Assembly (NCBI RefSeq): GCF_030646165.1
Contig: NZ_JAUTDO010000010.1
Coordinates: 62,001 to 126,000 of the forward strand
Length of the DNA: 64,000 nucleotides
Direction: 5' to 3'
Source: Conexibacter sp. CPCC 206217
GTDB taxonomy: Bacteria > Actinomycetota > Thermoleophilia > Solirubrobacterales > Solirubrobacteraceae
The notes under the pieces are model-generated. The model saw nothing but the letters and a program-made list of their open reading frames with translations, had not been told where the DNA came from and did no database searches. This document shows, in pieces, positions 17,908 to 25,933 of this stretch (its first letter is position 1; every line of letters begins with the position of its first letter). The translations under genes and the position numbers were made by a program.

Positions 17908-18836
17908 GCCGCGCGCTGGTCGCCTACGGCGGCCGCTCGCTGGAGCGCGAGGTCAGCGCCCGCTCCGGCCACCAGGCCGCGAAGGCGCTGCGACAGCTCG
18001 GCCACGCGGTCGAGCTGGTCGACGTCGGCGCGGACTTCGTCGACGTCGTGCAGCGGGCCGAGCCCGACTTCGTCTTCGTCGCGCTGCACGGGGTGGGGGG
18101 CGAGGACGGCACGGTCCAGGACCTGCTGGAGATCCTGCAGGTGCCGTACACCGGCTCCGACGCGCTCGCCTCCGCGATCTGCCTCGACAAGCACACGTTC
18201 AAGAGCCTCTGCGAGCTGCGCGGCGTGCCGACGCCGTCGTGGCACTCGTTCACGAAGCAGGCGTTCGCCGACTACGGCGCGGGCAAGACGCTCGACGCGG
18301 TGTGGGAGCAGTACGACGGTCGCATGGTCGTCAAGCCGGCACGCCAGGGCTCGTCGTTCGGCCTCTCGGTCGTGCAGGAGCGCGCCCAGCTCGGCGCCGC
18401 CGTGCTCGGCGCGATGAGCTACGACGACCGCGTGCTGCTGGAGCGCTTCGTCCCGGGTCGCGAGCTGGCCGTCACCGTGCTCGGCCCCGCCGACGCCCCC
18501 GAGCCGCTCCCGGTCGTGGAGATCGTGATGGCGGACGAGTTCTACTCGTTCCAGGCGCATTACGAGATCGGCCAGTCCGAGGTCCGCCTCGCGGGTCTCG
18601 CCGACGCGCTGGAGGCCCGCGTCCGCCAGGTCGCCGCCGACGCCTACAGTGCCGCCGGCTGCCGCGACTTCGCCCGCGTCGACATCCGCCTGGAGGGCGA
18701 GGACCCCTATGTCCTGGAGATCAACACGATCCCCGGCTTGACCGAGACCGGCCCGACCCCGCTCGCAGCCGAACACGCCGGCCTCACCTTCCCGCAGCTG
18801 ATCGAGCGGATCTGCGCGCGGGTGATCGGCGGCTGA
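17904..18836 (+). CDS. ddl: D-alanine-D-alanine ligase, second copy
   Basis: 310-residue Ddl of normal length. It has YGGRSLEREVS at the N-terminus, LHGVGGEDGTVQ, the ATP-site KPARQGSSFGLS and the metal-binding LEINTIPGLTETG. It joins two D-alanines for peptidoglycan stem peptides. It follows the longer Ddl-like gene with an ATGA overlap, giving tandem ligases that differ in their product-site region (NTIPGLT here, NTVPGSF upstream). This copy looks like the conventional enzyme; the upstream one may differ in the second substrate. Confidence 0.9.
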   Translation: MSRALVAYGGRSLEREVSARSGHQAAKALRQLGHAVELVDVGADFVDVVQRAEPDFVFVALHGVGGEDGTVQDLLEILQVPYTGSDALASAICLDKHTFKSLCELRGVPTPSWHSFTKQAFADYGAGKTLDAVWEQYDGRMVVKPARQGSSFGLSVVQERAQLGAAVLGAMSYDDRVLLERFVPGRELAVTVLGPADAPEPLPVVEIVMADEFYSFQAHYEIGQSEVRLAGLADALEARVRQVAADAYSAAGCRDFARVDIRLEGEDPYVLEINTIPGLTETGPTPLAAEHAGLTFPQLIERICARVIGG

Positions 18837-18924
18837 GACCGACCGGTTCCAGGGCAGCGGCAGCTCGCGTCCGGCGCGTTCGATCGCAGCGCGCCCGAAC
18901 AGCGGCGTGGTGAACCGTTTGCGC

Positions 18925-19476
18925 TCAGTCCTGCGCGGGCGGTGGTTCGCAGTCGCCGTCGCGCTTGTCCGCGCGCGTCGGCCTGTGGATCGCCAGGACC
19001 GGCACGTGGGTGCACTTCAGCAGGCGGCGCTGGACTGACTCGATCGCGGCGCCGATCGGCCCGTGCTCATGCGCGGCCAGCACCACGAGGTCGTGGTTGC
19101 CCTCCTCGGCGCGCTGGGCGATCAGATGGGCGGCGTCGCCGTGCAGCAGCTGCGTCGTCACCGGCAGGTCGGGCGGGATCGCGTCGGTCAGCTCGCGCAG
19201 GCGCTCCTCCGCGGCGCGCTCGGCGCTGCCGTCGGCCGGCGGGGCGAACAGTCCGACCTGCGTCCACGCGGGCGCCGGCACGACGACGGTCAGCAGCGTG
19301 AGTCGGCCCCTCGTCGCGCGCACGATCTGGACGCCGAGCCCGACAGCGTCCCACGCCTCGGGGGTGCCGTCGACGGCGACCAGCACGTTGCGCGCGGAGA
19401 TCTCGGTCAGCTGATGGCGCGGCTCATCGGCCGCGACCTCTTCCGGCAATGCGCTCACAGCTTCGACCTCCTCCAT
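18925..19476 (-). CDS. Universal stress protein (UspA family)
   Basis: 183-residue cytoplasmic Usp-fold protein. NVLVAVDGTPEAWDAVGLGV begins the fold, and HDLVVLAAHEHGPIGA with LLKCTHVPVLAIH ends it. The typical C-terminal ATP motif GxxGx9GS is not intact, so ATP binding is doubtful. The start ATG 19476 has GGGAGAG five bases upstream; ATG 19500 is an alternative that adds eight residues. The 88 bases between its end and the ddl gene show no feature I can name. Confidence 0.85.
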   Translation of the reverse strand: MEEVEAVSALPEEVAADEPRHQLTEISARNVLVAVDGTPEAWDAVGLGVQIVRATRGRLTLLTVVVPAPAWTQVGLFAPPADGSAERAAEERLRELTDAIPPDLPVTTQLLHGDAAHLIAQRAEEGNHDLVVLAAHEHGPIGAAIESVQRRLLKCTHVPVLAIHRPTRADKRDGDCEPPPAQD

Positions 19477-19581
19477 GACAGCTCTCCCATCGCCACTCAT
19501 GCTTTCCCTCATTGTGGCAGCCAGCCCATCCCGTCCCGCCCCACAACCGCACGAATCGTGTGCGCCCCCTAGGGTCCAGAC

Positions 19582-20841
19582 ATGTCCCGCCGCTCGTCTC
19601 ACGGCCCGACTGCGATCCGCCGGCGGCGGATCGCGTTGCTGCTGATGGCGGTGCTCGCGCTCGTCGTCGGCGTGGCTGTGGGGGCCTCCGGGGGAGGGGA
19701 TGGGGGCAACGGCGAGCGGGCCGGATCGGGTGCGGAGCAGGGCGCTCCGAGCAGCGGCGGCAAGGCGAGAGGCGCCGCGGCGAGCGACGGCGACGACGCC
19801 GCCGACGCGCCCGCGCCCACCCCCGCCGAGCGCGCGCAGGCGCAGGTCGCGCGCATGTCCCTGGAGCGACAGGTCGGGCAGTTGCTGGTGATCTCGTTCT
19901 CCGGCACGCGTGCGCCCGCGTACGTGACCCAGGCGCTGCGGGCGGGGAGAGCTGCGGGGGTGATCCTGTTCGGCGGCAACGCGCCGTCGGCCGCGTCGGT
20001 GCGCGCGCTCAGCGCGAGCGTCCAGCGCGCCGCGGGCGGCGATGCGATCGTCAGCCTCGACCAGGAGGGCGGCGACATCCGCACGCTGAAGTTCGCCCCG
20101 CCGCAGAATGGTCAGGCGAGCCAGCCGGACGCGCGCGCAGCCCGCGCCAGCGCGAGAACGACCGCGGCCGCCCTGCGCGACGTCGGCGTCGACGTGACGC
20201 TCGGCCCGGTCGCCGACGTCGCCGCCGGCACGCCGGGCTCGTTCATGGCCGGCCGCGCCTTCCCCGGCGATGCCGACGCCGTCGCGGACTCGGTCGGGGC
20301 GGCCGTCGGGACGTACCTCGACGCGGGGATCGAGCCGGTTCCCAAACACTTCCCGGGCGTCGGCGGCGCTACGCAGAACACCGACTTCGGCTCCACCGCC
20401 GTCGAACGCACCAGCGCCCAGCTGCGCGCGCGCGACCTCGTGCCTTACCGCGCCGCTCTCGACGCGGGCGCGCGGATCGTGATGGTCGGCCACGCTCGCT
20501 ACCCGCGCGTCGACCCCGACGACATCGCCTCGCAGTCGCGCGCGATCGTCACCGGCCTGCTGCGTCAGCGGCTCGGCTTCGACGGCGTCGTGATGACGGA
20601 CTCGCTCGAAGCGGAGGCGGTCGACGCGGCGACCCCGGGCGACGGCGACGTGGCCGCCGCGGCGCTGCGCTCGCTGCAGGCCGGCGACGACCTGATGCTG
20701 CTGACCGGTCCCGGCTCCTTCCCGCGCGTGCGCGAGGCGCTGATCGCCGCAGCCCGCCGCACCCCGGCGATCCGCGCCCGCGTCGCCGAGTCAGCCGCGC
20801 GCGTCGTGGAGCTGCGCGCCCGCCTCGCCCGCGCACGCTGA
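19582..20841 (+). CDS. Glycoside hydrolase family 3 beta-N-acetylhexosaminidase (NagZ-like), exported
   Basis: 419 residues: an N-terminal membrane/signal segment (about 16-37), a Gly/Ser/Ala linker to about 85, then a GH3 barrel. The family signature is seen in QEGGDIRT, the KHFPG motif (Lys255-His256) and the catalytic nucleophile Asp340 in MTDSLEA. NagZ-type enzymes remove N-acetylglucosamine from muropeptides; the signal segment places this one outside the membrane. ATG 19582 lies 6 bases after TAGGGT, consistent with a leaderless mRNA. Confidence 0.88.
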   Translation: MSRRSSHGPTAIRRRRIALLLMAVLALVVGVAVGASGGGDGGNGERAGSGAEQGAPSSGGKARGAAASDGDDAADAPAPTPAERAQAQVARMSLERQVGQLLVISFSGTRAPAYVTQALRAGRAAGVILFGGNAPSAASVRALSASVQRAAGGDAIVSLDQEGGDIRTLKFAPPQNGQASQPDARAARASARTTAAALRDVGVDVTLGPVADVAAGTPGSFMAGRAFPGDADAVADSVGAAVGTYLDAGIEPVPKHFPGVGGATQNTDFGSTAVERTSAQLRARDLVPYRAALDAGARIVMVGHARYPRVDPDDIASQSRAIVTGLLRQRLGFDGVVMTDSLEAEAVDAATPGDGDVAAAALRSLQAGDDLMLLTGPGSFPRVREALIAAARRTPAIRARVAESAARVVELRARLARAR

Positions 20842-20908
20842 GGGCGCCCACACCCGGCTGCGTGCCGACGCCCGCCGCGTGCGATTGGACATCAAGGGCA
20901 TCAAAGTA

Positions 20909-20944
20909 GTCATGCCGACCAGATTGGTGCGGAAGGTGTAATAT
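20909..20944 (+). promoter_or_regulatory. Promoter and candidate operator of the sulfate-transport operon
   Basis: A good -10 element TAATAT (20939-20944) lies about 42 bases before the GTG start. The -35 region is covered by an imperfect inverted repeat (CCGACCA, 4-base centre, TGGTGCGG), which looks like a repressor site. TGCCGACCA recurs before the 91-residue gene at 24728. Two CATCAA direct repeats lie at about 20890-20903. The regulator is unknown. Confidence 0.5.
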
Positions 20945-20986
20945 GGCGAATCCGTATCCGATTTCGACCGTTTCTGGGAGGATCCT

Positions 20987-22027
20987 GTGAAATCACGCAC
21001 CCCCGTCGTCCTCGTACTGCTCGCAACGCTCGTCGCCCTCGTGGTCGCCGGCTGCGGCGGCTCCTCGGACGAGAAGGGTGGGGGCGACTCGGCGAGCGGC
21101 TCCGGCGACGCTTCGACCGAGCTCTCCCTCGTGGCGTACTCGACCCCCGAGGTCGTCTACGACGAGATCATCCCCGACTTCAACAGAACCCCTGAGGGCA
21201 GAGGCGTCGGCTTCAAGAGCTCCTACGGCGCCTCCGGCGACCAGAGCCGCGCCGTCGAGGCCGGGCAGAAGGCCGACTACGTGACCTTCTCGACGGAGCC
21301 CGACATGACGCGCCTCGTCGACGCCGGCATCGTCGGCGACGACTGGAACAGAGGCGCCAACAGAGGTCTCATCACGACCTCGCTCGTCTCCTTCGTCGTG
21401 CGCAAGGGCAACCCCAAGAACATCAGAACCTGGGACGACCTCCTGAGACCCGGCATCAAGGTCCTGACGCCGAACCCGTTCACCTCCGGCGCGGCGAAGT
21501 GGAACCTGCTCGGCGCCTACGGCGCGGCGGCCAGAGGCGGCAGAGATCCGCAGGCCGGTCTCGACTACGTCAGAGAGCTGATCACGAGACACGTCGAGGT
21601 GCAGGACAGATCGGGCCGCGAGGCGCTGCAGAACTTCGTCAGCGGTGACGCCGACGTGCTGCTCTCGTACGAGTACGAGGCGACGACCGCGCAGAAGAAG
21701 GGCGAGGACGTCGATTACGTGATACCGGACGACACGATCAAGATCAACATCGACGCCGCGACGACGAGAGACGCGCCGGAGCAGGCGAGAGCGTTCCTCG
21801 ACTACGCGCTGTCGGAGCCCGCGCAGCAGCGCTTCGCCGACTGGGGCTACCGCCCGGTCAACGAGAGAGTGCTCGCCGCCAACAAGGACAAGTTCCCGGA
21901 TCCGTCGGGCCTCTTCACGATCGAGGACCTCGGCGGCTGGTCGAGAGTCAACGAGGAGTTCTTCGACATCGACAACGGTTCGATCGCGAAGATCGAGGAT
22001 GAGGCGGGAGTGTCGACGGCAAAGTGA
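20987..22027 (+). CDS. sbp: Sulfate/thiosulfate-binding lipoprotein of an ABC transporter
   Basis: 346-residue substrate-binding protein of the Sbp/CysP type. A lipoprotein signal ends at lipobox LVVAGC (Cys23), followed by a Gly/Ser linker and mature blocks AYSTPEVVYDEIIPDF, ADYVTFSTEPD and NPFTSGAAKWNLL. It captures sulfate or thiosulfate outside the cell. The GTG start has GGGAGGAT just upstream. About two thirds of its Arg codons are AGA, very unusual at this GC content. The stop overlaps the cysT start. Confidence 0.93.
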   Translation: MKSRTPVVLVLLATLVALVVAGCGGSSDEKGGGDSASGSGDASTELSLVAYSTPEVVYDEIIPDFNRTPEGRGVGFKSSYGASGDQSRAVEAGQKADYVTFSTEPDMTRLVDAGIVGDDWNRGANRGLITTSLVSFVVRKGNPKNIRTWDDLLRPGIKVLTPNPFTSGAAKWNLLGAYGAAARGGRDPQAGLDYVRELITRHVEVQDRSGREALQNFVSGDADVLLSYEYEATTAQKKGEDVDYVIPDDTIKINIDAATTRDAPEQARAFLDYALSEPAQQRFADWGYRPVNERVLAANKDKFPDPSGLFTIEDLGGWSRVNEEFFDIDNGSIAKIEDEAGVSTAK

Positions 22028-22857
22028 GCACGACTGCGATCCCTGATCGCGTCGCGACGAAGCGACGCCCGGCCTGGCGCTCCACCGGAGCGCTGGGCCT
22101 TGGCGTTGCCACGTTGTGGCTGTCGATCATCGTCCTGCTTCCCCTCGCCGCCGTCGTGGTCCGTTCGACCGACGGCGGTTTTGGCACGTTCTGGGACGCC
22201 GTCTCCAGCAGACAGGCGGTCTCCGCGTTGCGCTTCACCCTGCTGGTCTCGCTGCTGACCGCGGCGATCAACGCCTTCTTCGGCACGCTGATCGCGTGGG
22301 TCCTCGTGCGCGACAGATTCCGCGGCAAGTCGCTCGTCAACGCGCTGATCGACCTCCCGTTCGCGCTGCCGACGATCGTCGCCGGCCTCACCCTGCTGAC
22401 GCTCTACGGCCCCAGAAGCCCGTTCGGGATCGACATCGCCTACACGCAGTTCGCCGTCCTGCTGGCACTGCTGTTCGTGACGCTGCCGTTCGTGATCCGC
22501 GCCGTCCAGCCGGTCCTGATCGAGCTCGACAAGGAGATGGAGCAGGCGGCGCTGTCGCTCGGGGCGCGCAACAGCACCATCTTCCGCCGCATCGTGCTGC
22601 CGAACCTCGTGCCCGCGATCCTCAGCGGCGGCGCGCTCGCGTTCGCGCGCGCCGTCGGCGAGTTCGGCTCGATCGTGCTGATCTCCGGCAACATACCGTT
22701 CAAGACGCAGGTCAGCTCCGTCTACATCTTCAAGCAGATCGAGAGCGACGCGCCGATCGGCGCGGCCGCGACCGCGACCGTGCTGCTGGTCGTCTCGTTG
22801 ATCGTGCTGATCGGAATCCGCGGCCTCGGTCGCTGGGGGGCCCGTCATGACCGTTAG
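22024..22857 (+). CDS. cysT: Sulfate ABC transporter permease CysT (CysU)
   Basis: 277-residue inner-membrane permease with about six helices and the ABC-permease EAA motif in EQAALSLGARNSTIFRRIVLP near residue 180. With CysW it forms the channel of the sulfate importer. The GTG start sits in a GTGA overlap with the end of sbp, and the stop overlaps cysW by 11 bases, so the four transporter genes are one operon. Confidence 0.93.
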   Translation: MSTTAIPDRVATKRRPAWRSTGALGLGVATLWLSIIVLLPLAAVVVRSTDGGFGTFWDAVSSRQAVSALRFTLLVSLLTAAINAFFGTLIAWVLVRDRFRGKSLVNALIDLPFALPTIVAGLTLLTLYGPRSPFGIDIAYTQFAVLLALLFVTLPFVIRAVQPVLIELDKEMEQAALSLGARNSTIFRRIVLPNLVPAILSGGALAFARAVGEFGSIVLISGNIPFKTQVSSVYIFKQIESDAPIGAAATATVLLVVSLIVLIGIRGLGRWGARHDR

Positions 22858-23662
22858 CCGTCCGTGGCGCATAGCGCTGCGCGTGATCGGGCTCGCATAC
22901 CTCGCGGCGCTGCTGCTGGTGCCCGTCGCGATCATCTTCTACCGCACGTTCGAGCACGGCGTGATGGCCGTGTGGGACTCGATCACGACGCCCGCGGCGG
23001 TCTCCGCGTTCACGCTGACGCTCGAGGTGACGCTGATCGCGGTGCCGCTCAACACGATCTTCGGGATCGTGATGGCGATGGCGCTCGCGCGCGGCAGATT
23101 CAAGGGCAAGACGGTCCTGAACGCGCTGATCGACCTGCCGTTCGCGGTCTCGCCGGTCGTGATCGGCCTTTCGCTGATCCTCGTCTACGGCGTCAGAGGC
23201 TGGTTCGGCGGCGCGCTCGCCGACGCCGGCATTCAGGTGATCTTCTCGACGCCCGGCATCGTGCTCGCGACGATCTTCGTCTCGCTGCCGTTCGTCGTGC
23301 GCGAGGTGACGCCGGTGCTGAAGGAGGTCGGTAACGAGCAGGAGCAGGCTGCCGCCACGCTCGGCGCCAACGGCTGGCAGTCGTTCTGGCGCGTCACGCT
23401 GCCGGCGATCCGCTGGGGCGTCGCGTACGGGGTCGTGCTGTCGGTCGCCCGTTCGATCGGCGAGTTCGGCGCCGTCTCCGTCGTCTCCGGCAAGATCTCC
23501 GGCGAGACCGAGACGATGACGCTGCTGGTCGAGAAGCGCTTCTCCAACTTCGATCTCGCGGGCGCCTATGCGGCCTCGGCGCTGCTGGCGGTCATCGCGC
23601 TGCTGACGCTGCTCGCGATGACCCTGATCAAGCCCCGCCGGGAAGAGGAGGACCACGGATGA
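22847..23662 (+). CDS. cysW: Sulfate ABC transporter permease CysW
   Basis: 271-residue permease with about six membrane helices and the EAA motif EQAAATLGANGWQSFWRVTLP. It pairs with CysT. The block SIGEFGAVSVVSGKISGETETM is typical of CysW. It overlaps cysT by 11 bases and cysA by 4 (ATGA). Confidence 0.93.
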   Translation: MTVSRPWRIALRVIGLAYLAALLLVPVAIIFYRTFEHGVMAVWDSITTPAAVSAFTLTLEVTLIAVPLNTIFGIVMAMALARGRFKGKTVLNALIDLPFAVSPVVIGLSLILVYGVRGWFGGALADAGIQVIFSTPGIVLATIFVSLPFVVREVTPVLKEVGNEQEQAAATLGANGWQSFWRVTLPAIRWGVAYGVVLSVARSIGEFGAVSVVSGKISGETETMTLLVEKRFSNFDLAGAYAASALLAVIALLTLLAMTLIKPRREEEDHG

Positions 23663-24663
23663 TCGCCGTCGAAGGCATCTCCAAGCAGTTCGGCGAGTAC
23701 ACCGCGCTCGACAACGTGTCGATAGAGGTGCCGGACGGTTCGCTGACGGCACTGCTCGGCCCCAGCGGCAGCGGCAAGTCGACGCTGCTGCGGATCATCG
23801 GCGGGCTCGAGACGCCGGACACCGGCCGCGTGCTGATCAAGGGCGAGGACGCGACCAACGTGCCGCCGCAGCGGCGCGAGATCGGCTTCGTCTTCCAGCA
23901 CTACGCCGCGTTCAAGCACATGACCGTGCGCGACAACGTCGCGTTCGGCCTGACGATCCGCAAGCAGCCGAAGGACAAGGTCGCCGATCGCGTCGACGAG
24001 CTGCTGAGAATCGTCGGCCTCGCCGGCTACCAGAAGCGCTATCCGAACCAGCTTTCGGGCGGCCAGCGGCAGCGGATGGCGCTGGCGCGCGCGCTCGCGG
24101 TCGAGCCGAGAGTGCTGCTGCTCGACGAGCCGTTCGGCGCACTCGACGCGAAGGTCCGTGCGGAGCTGCGCGACTGGCTGCGACGGTTGCACGACGAGGT
24201 CCACGTGACGACGCTGCTGGTCACCCACGACCAGGAGGAGGCGATGTCGATCGCCGACCAGATCGCGGTCATGGACAACGCCAGAATCGAGCAGTTCGGC
24301 AGCCCGCGCGAGCTCTACGACCAGCCCACGAACGCGTTCGTGATGGGCTTCCTCGGCCCCGTCAGCCGACTCGGCGACAAGCTCGTGCGCCCGCACGACA
24401 TCACGCTCGCGGCGCAGTCCGACGGCACCGCGCAGGAGGCGATGGTCAGCCGCGTGATCCACCTCGGCTTCGAGGTCCGCGTCGAGCTGATGCTGACCAG
24501 CGGCGAGGCCGTCACGGCCCAGATCACCCGCACCGAGGCGGACGAGCTGGAGCTGTCGCAGGGCGACATCGTGTGGCTGCGCGCGGCCGGCGCGACCGTG
24601 CTGAGAGCCGAGGACGCGAGCGTCCCGGTGCCCGATGCGCCGGCCGCGGTCGACGCGGCATGA
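23659..24663 (+). CDS. cysA: Sulfate/thiosulfate ABC transporter ATP-binding protein CysA
   Basis: 334-residue ATPase energising the sulfate importer. Walker A is GPSGSGKST near residue 36, the signature LSGGQRQRMALARAL near 133, and Walker B LLLDEPFGALD. A C-terminal regulatory beta-domain from about 240 (VRPHDITLA onward) is typical of CysA. It starts in an ATGA overlap with cysW and ends the operon. Confidence 0.94.
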   Translation: MIAVEGISKQFGEYTALDNVSIEVPDGSLTALLGPSGSGKSTLLRIIGGLETPDTGRVLIKGEDATNVPPQRREIGFVFQHYAAFKHMTVRDNVAFGLTIRKQPKDKVADRVDELLRIVGLAGYQKRYPNQLSGGQRQRMALARALAVEPRVLLLDEPFGALDAKVRAELRDWLRRLHDEVHVTTLLVTHDQEEAMSIADQIAVMDNARIEQFGSPRELYDQPTNAFVMGFLGPVSRLGDKLVRPHDITLAAQSDGTAQEAMVSRVIHLGFEVRVELMLTSGEAVTAQITRTEADELELSQGDIVWLRAAGATVLRAEDASVPVPDAPAAVDAA

Positions 24664-24727
24664 GCGTTTGGTGAGCTGACCTCAACTATTGACCGGCTCG
24701 TGCCGACCATACGGCACAGAGCCCGTC

Positions 24728-25003
24728 ATGTCGTTCGACTCCGCCGACATCAGCGCCGCGCCCCGCGGCCCCTCCGCCAGCTCGTACCTGCGCGAGCTGG
24801 GGCTGTGGGACGCGTGGGTGTTCGCGGCCGGTGACGCGGCCCGCGCGCTGGGCGAGTGGCACGAGGCGACGCCGGCCGACGCGGCCGTCGCCTACGCGGT
24901 CTACCGGGCGGCGCTGGACCGCGAGGAGCGTGCCGCGGCGGTGCTGGCCGAGTGCGTCACGGACGGCAGGCAGGCCTGGCGCAGCGTCTTCGTGACGGTC
25001 TGA
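24728..25003 (+). CDS. Hypothetical protein, 91 residues
   Basis: Small, mostly helical, acidic protein that I do not recognise. It is Ala-rich, with conserved-looking aromatic residues in LRELGLWDAWVFAAGD and in a C-terminal RQAWRSVFVTV strand. It lies 64 bases after cysA in the same direction. A perfect GTGCCG/CGGCAC palindrome and the motif TGCCGACCA, also present before the sulfate operon, sit just upstream, so it may share a regulator with sulfur uptake. An out-of-operon start at 24728 is favoured over the in-frame ATG at 24689, which would include the palindrome. Confidence 0.55.
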   Translation: MSFDSADISAAPRGPSASSYLRELGLWDAWVFAAGDAARALGEWHEATPADAAVAYAVYRAALDREERAAAVLAECVTDGRQAWRSVFVTV

Positions 25004-25109
25004 GCGCACGGGGCAGGATGGCCGCGGTCGCGCCGTCGCCCGAGCCCACCGCCGGCTCGTGTCGCTGCGCGCCCGGCCCGTCGCGCGCCGGTCCCGTACC
25101 GTTCGCCGC

Positions 25110-25388
25110 ATGCCCGAGACGCTGCAGCTCCTCACCTACGACTACGTCCCCGACATCGTCGAGAAGCGCGGCCCGCACCGTGCGGGACACCTCGACGTGA
25201 TCGCGCGCCTGCACGCCGACGGCCGCATCGTGATGGCCGGCGCCGTCGGCGACCCGATCCACGGCGGCCTGTTCGTCTGCCGCGACGTCGCGGCGGCCGA
25301 CGCGGTCGTCGCCGAGGATCCCTACGTCGCGGCCGGCCTCGTCGTCAGCCACCGCGTCGAGCCGTGGACGGTCGTCACTCCGCTCTGA
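25110..25388 (+). CDS. YCII-family protein
   Basis: 92-residue YCII/ferredoxin-like-fold protein. The typical HRAGHLDVIARLHADGRIVMAGA block carries the conserved His and is followed by the family's Asp/Pro-rich AEDPYVAAGLV. Such proteins are small enzymes or enzyme-domain relatives of unclear substrate. ATG 25110 lies 7 bases after TACCGT, consistent with a leaderless mRNA. Its 3' end overlaps the convergent thioesterase gene by 14 bases. Confidence 0.8.
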   Translation: MPETLQLLTYDYVPDIVEKRGPHRAGHLDVIARLHADGRIVMAGAVGDPIHGGLFVCRDVAAADAVVAEDPYVAAGLVVSHRVEPWTVVTPL

Positions 25389-25866
25389 CGACGAGCAGTC
25401 GCTGCAGCGCGTCGCGCAGGCGGGGTGGCATCTCGGCTGGGCGGCGGCGCTCGCGGTCGACGAAGACGTGGACGAACTCGCCGCTCGCGGCGGGGTGCTC
25501 CATCCCGGCCTTGAAGAGGCCGATCTCGTAGCGCACGCTCGATCTGCCGAGGTGGCCGACGCGCAGCCCGCCCTCCACGACGTCGGGGAACGCGAGCGAC
25601 GCGTGGTATCTGCACGACGACTCCGCGCAGACGCCGATCACGTCGCCGGTGAGGATGTCGAGCCCGCCCTCGCGGATCAGCCAGGTGTTGATGATCGTGT
25701 CGAAGAAGGCGTAGTACTCGACGTTGTTGACGTGCCCGTAGACGTCGTTGTCGGCCCAGCGGGTGGGCATCTCGAGGCGCTGCGGGTAATCGTCACGCGT
25801 GTCGCTCGGCACGTCCGGGAACGTATCAGTGGCGCGCGCCGGGGGCCTGCGGATAGGTTGGGCCAT
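25375..25866 (-). CDS. Acyl-CoA thioesterase (4-hydroxybenzoyl-CoA thioesterase family)
   Basis: 163-residue hotdog-fold thioesterase. The family signature WADNDVYGHVNNVEYYAFFD carries the catalytic Asp near residue 33 and is followed by a long helix; the RYHASLAFPDVVEGGLRVG strand closes the fold. It hydrolyses acyl-CoA thioesters in the cytoplasm; chain preference is unknown. The start ATG overlaps, on the opposite strand, the start of a tiny lipopeptide-like reading frame. Confidence 0.85.
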   Translation of the reverse strand: MAQPIRRPPARATDTFPDVPSDTRDDYPQRLEMPTRWADNDVYGHVNNVEYYAFFDTIINTWLIREGGLDILTGDVIGVCAESSCRYHASLAFPDVVEGGLRVGHLGRSSVRYEIGLFKAGMEHPAASGEFVHVFVDRERRRPAEMPPRLRDALQRLLVVRAE

Positions 25867-25933
25867 GGTCCGTCTCGGCACCGCCCTTGCGCTCGTCTTC
25901 GCGCTCGCCGCCTGCTCCGTCTCACGACGCTAG
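25865..25933 (+). CDS. Possible 22-residue micro-lipoprotein
   Basis: Reading frame of 22 codons encoding an almost ideal lipoprotein signal peptide: Met-Val-Arg, a 12-residue hydrophobic core, then lipobox LAAC and only six further residues ending Arg-Arg. It begins with an ATG overlapping the divergent thioesterase start, with weak AGG-rich sequence upstream. It ends with TAG overlapping the convergent VWA gene's stop by four bases. If real it would yield a tiny lipidated peptide comparable in layout to entericidin or bacteriocin-release lipoproteins. It could also be chance. Confidence 0.35.
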   Translation: MVRLGTALALVFALAACSVSRR

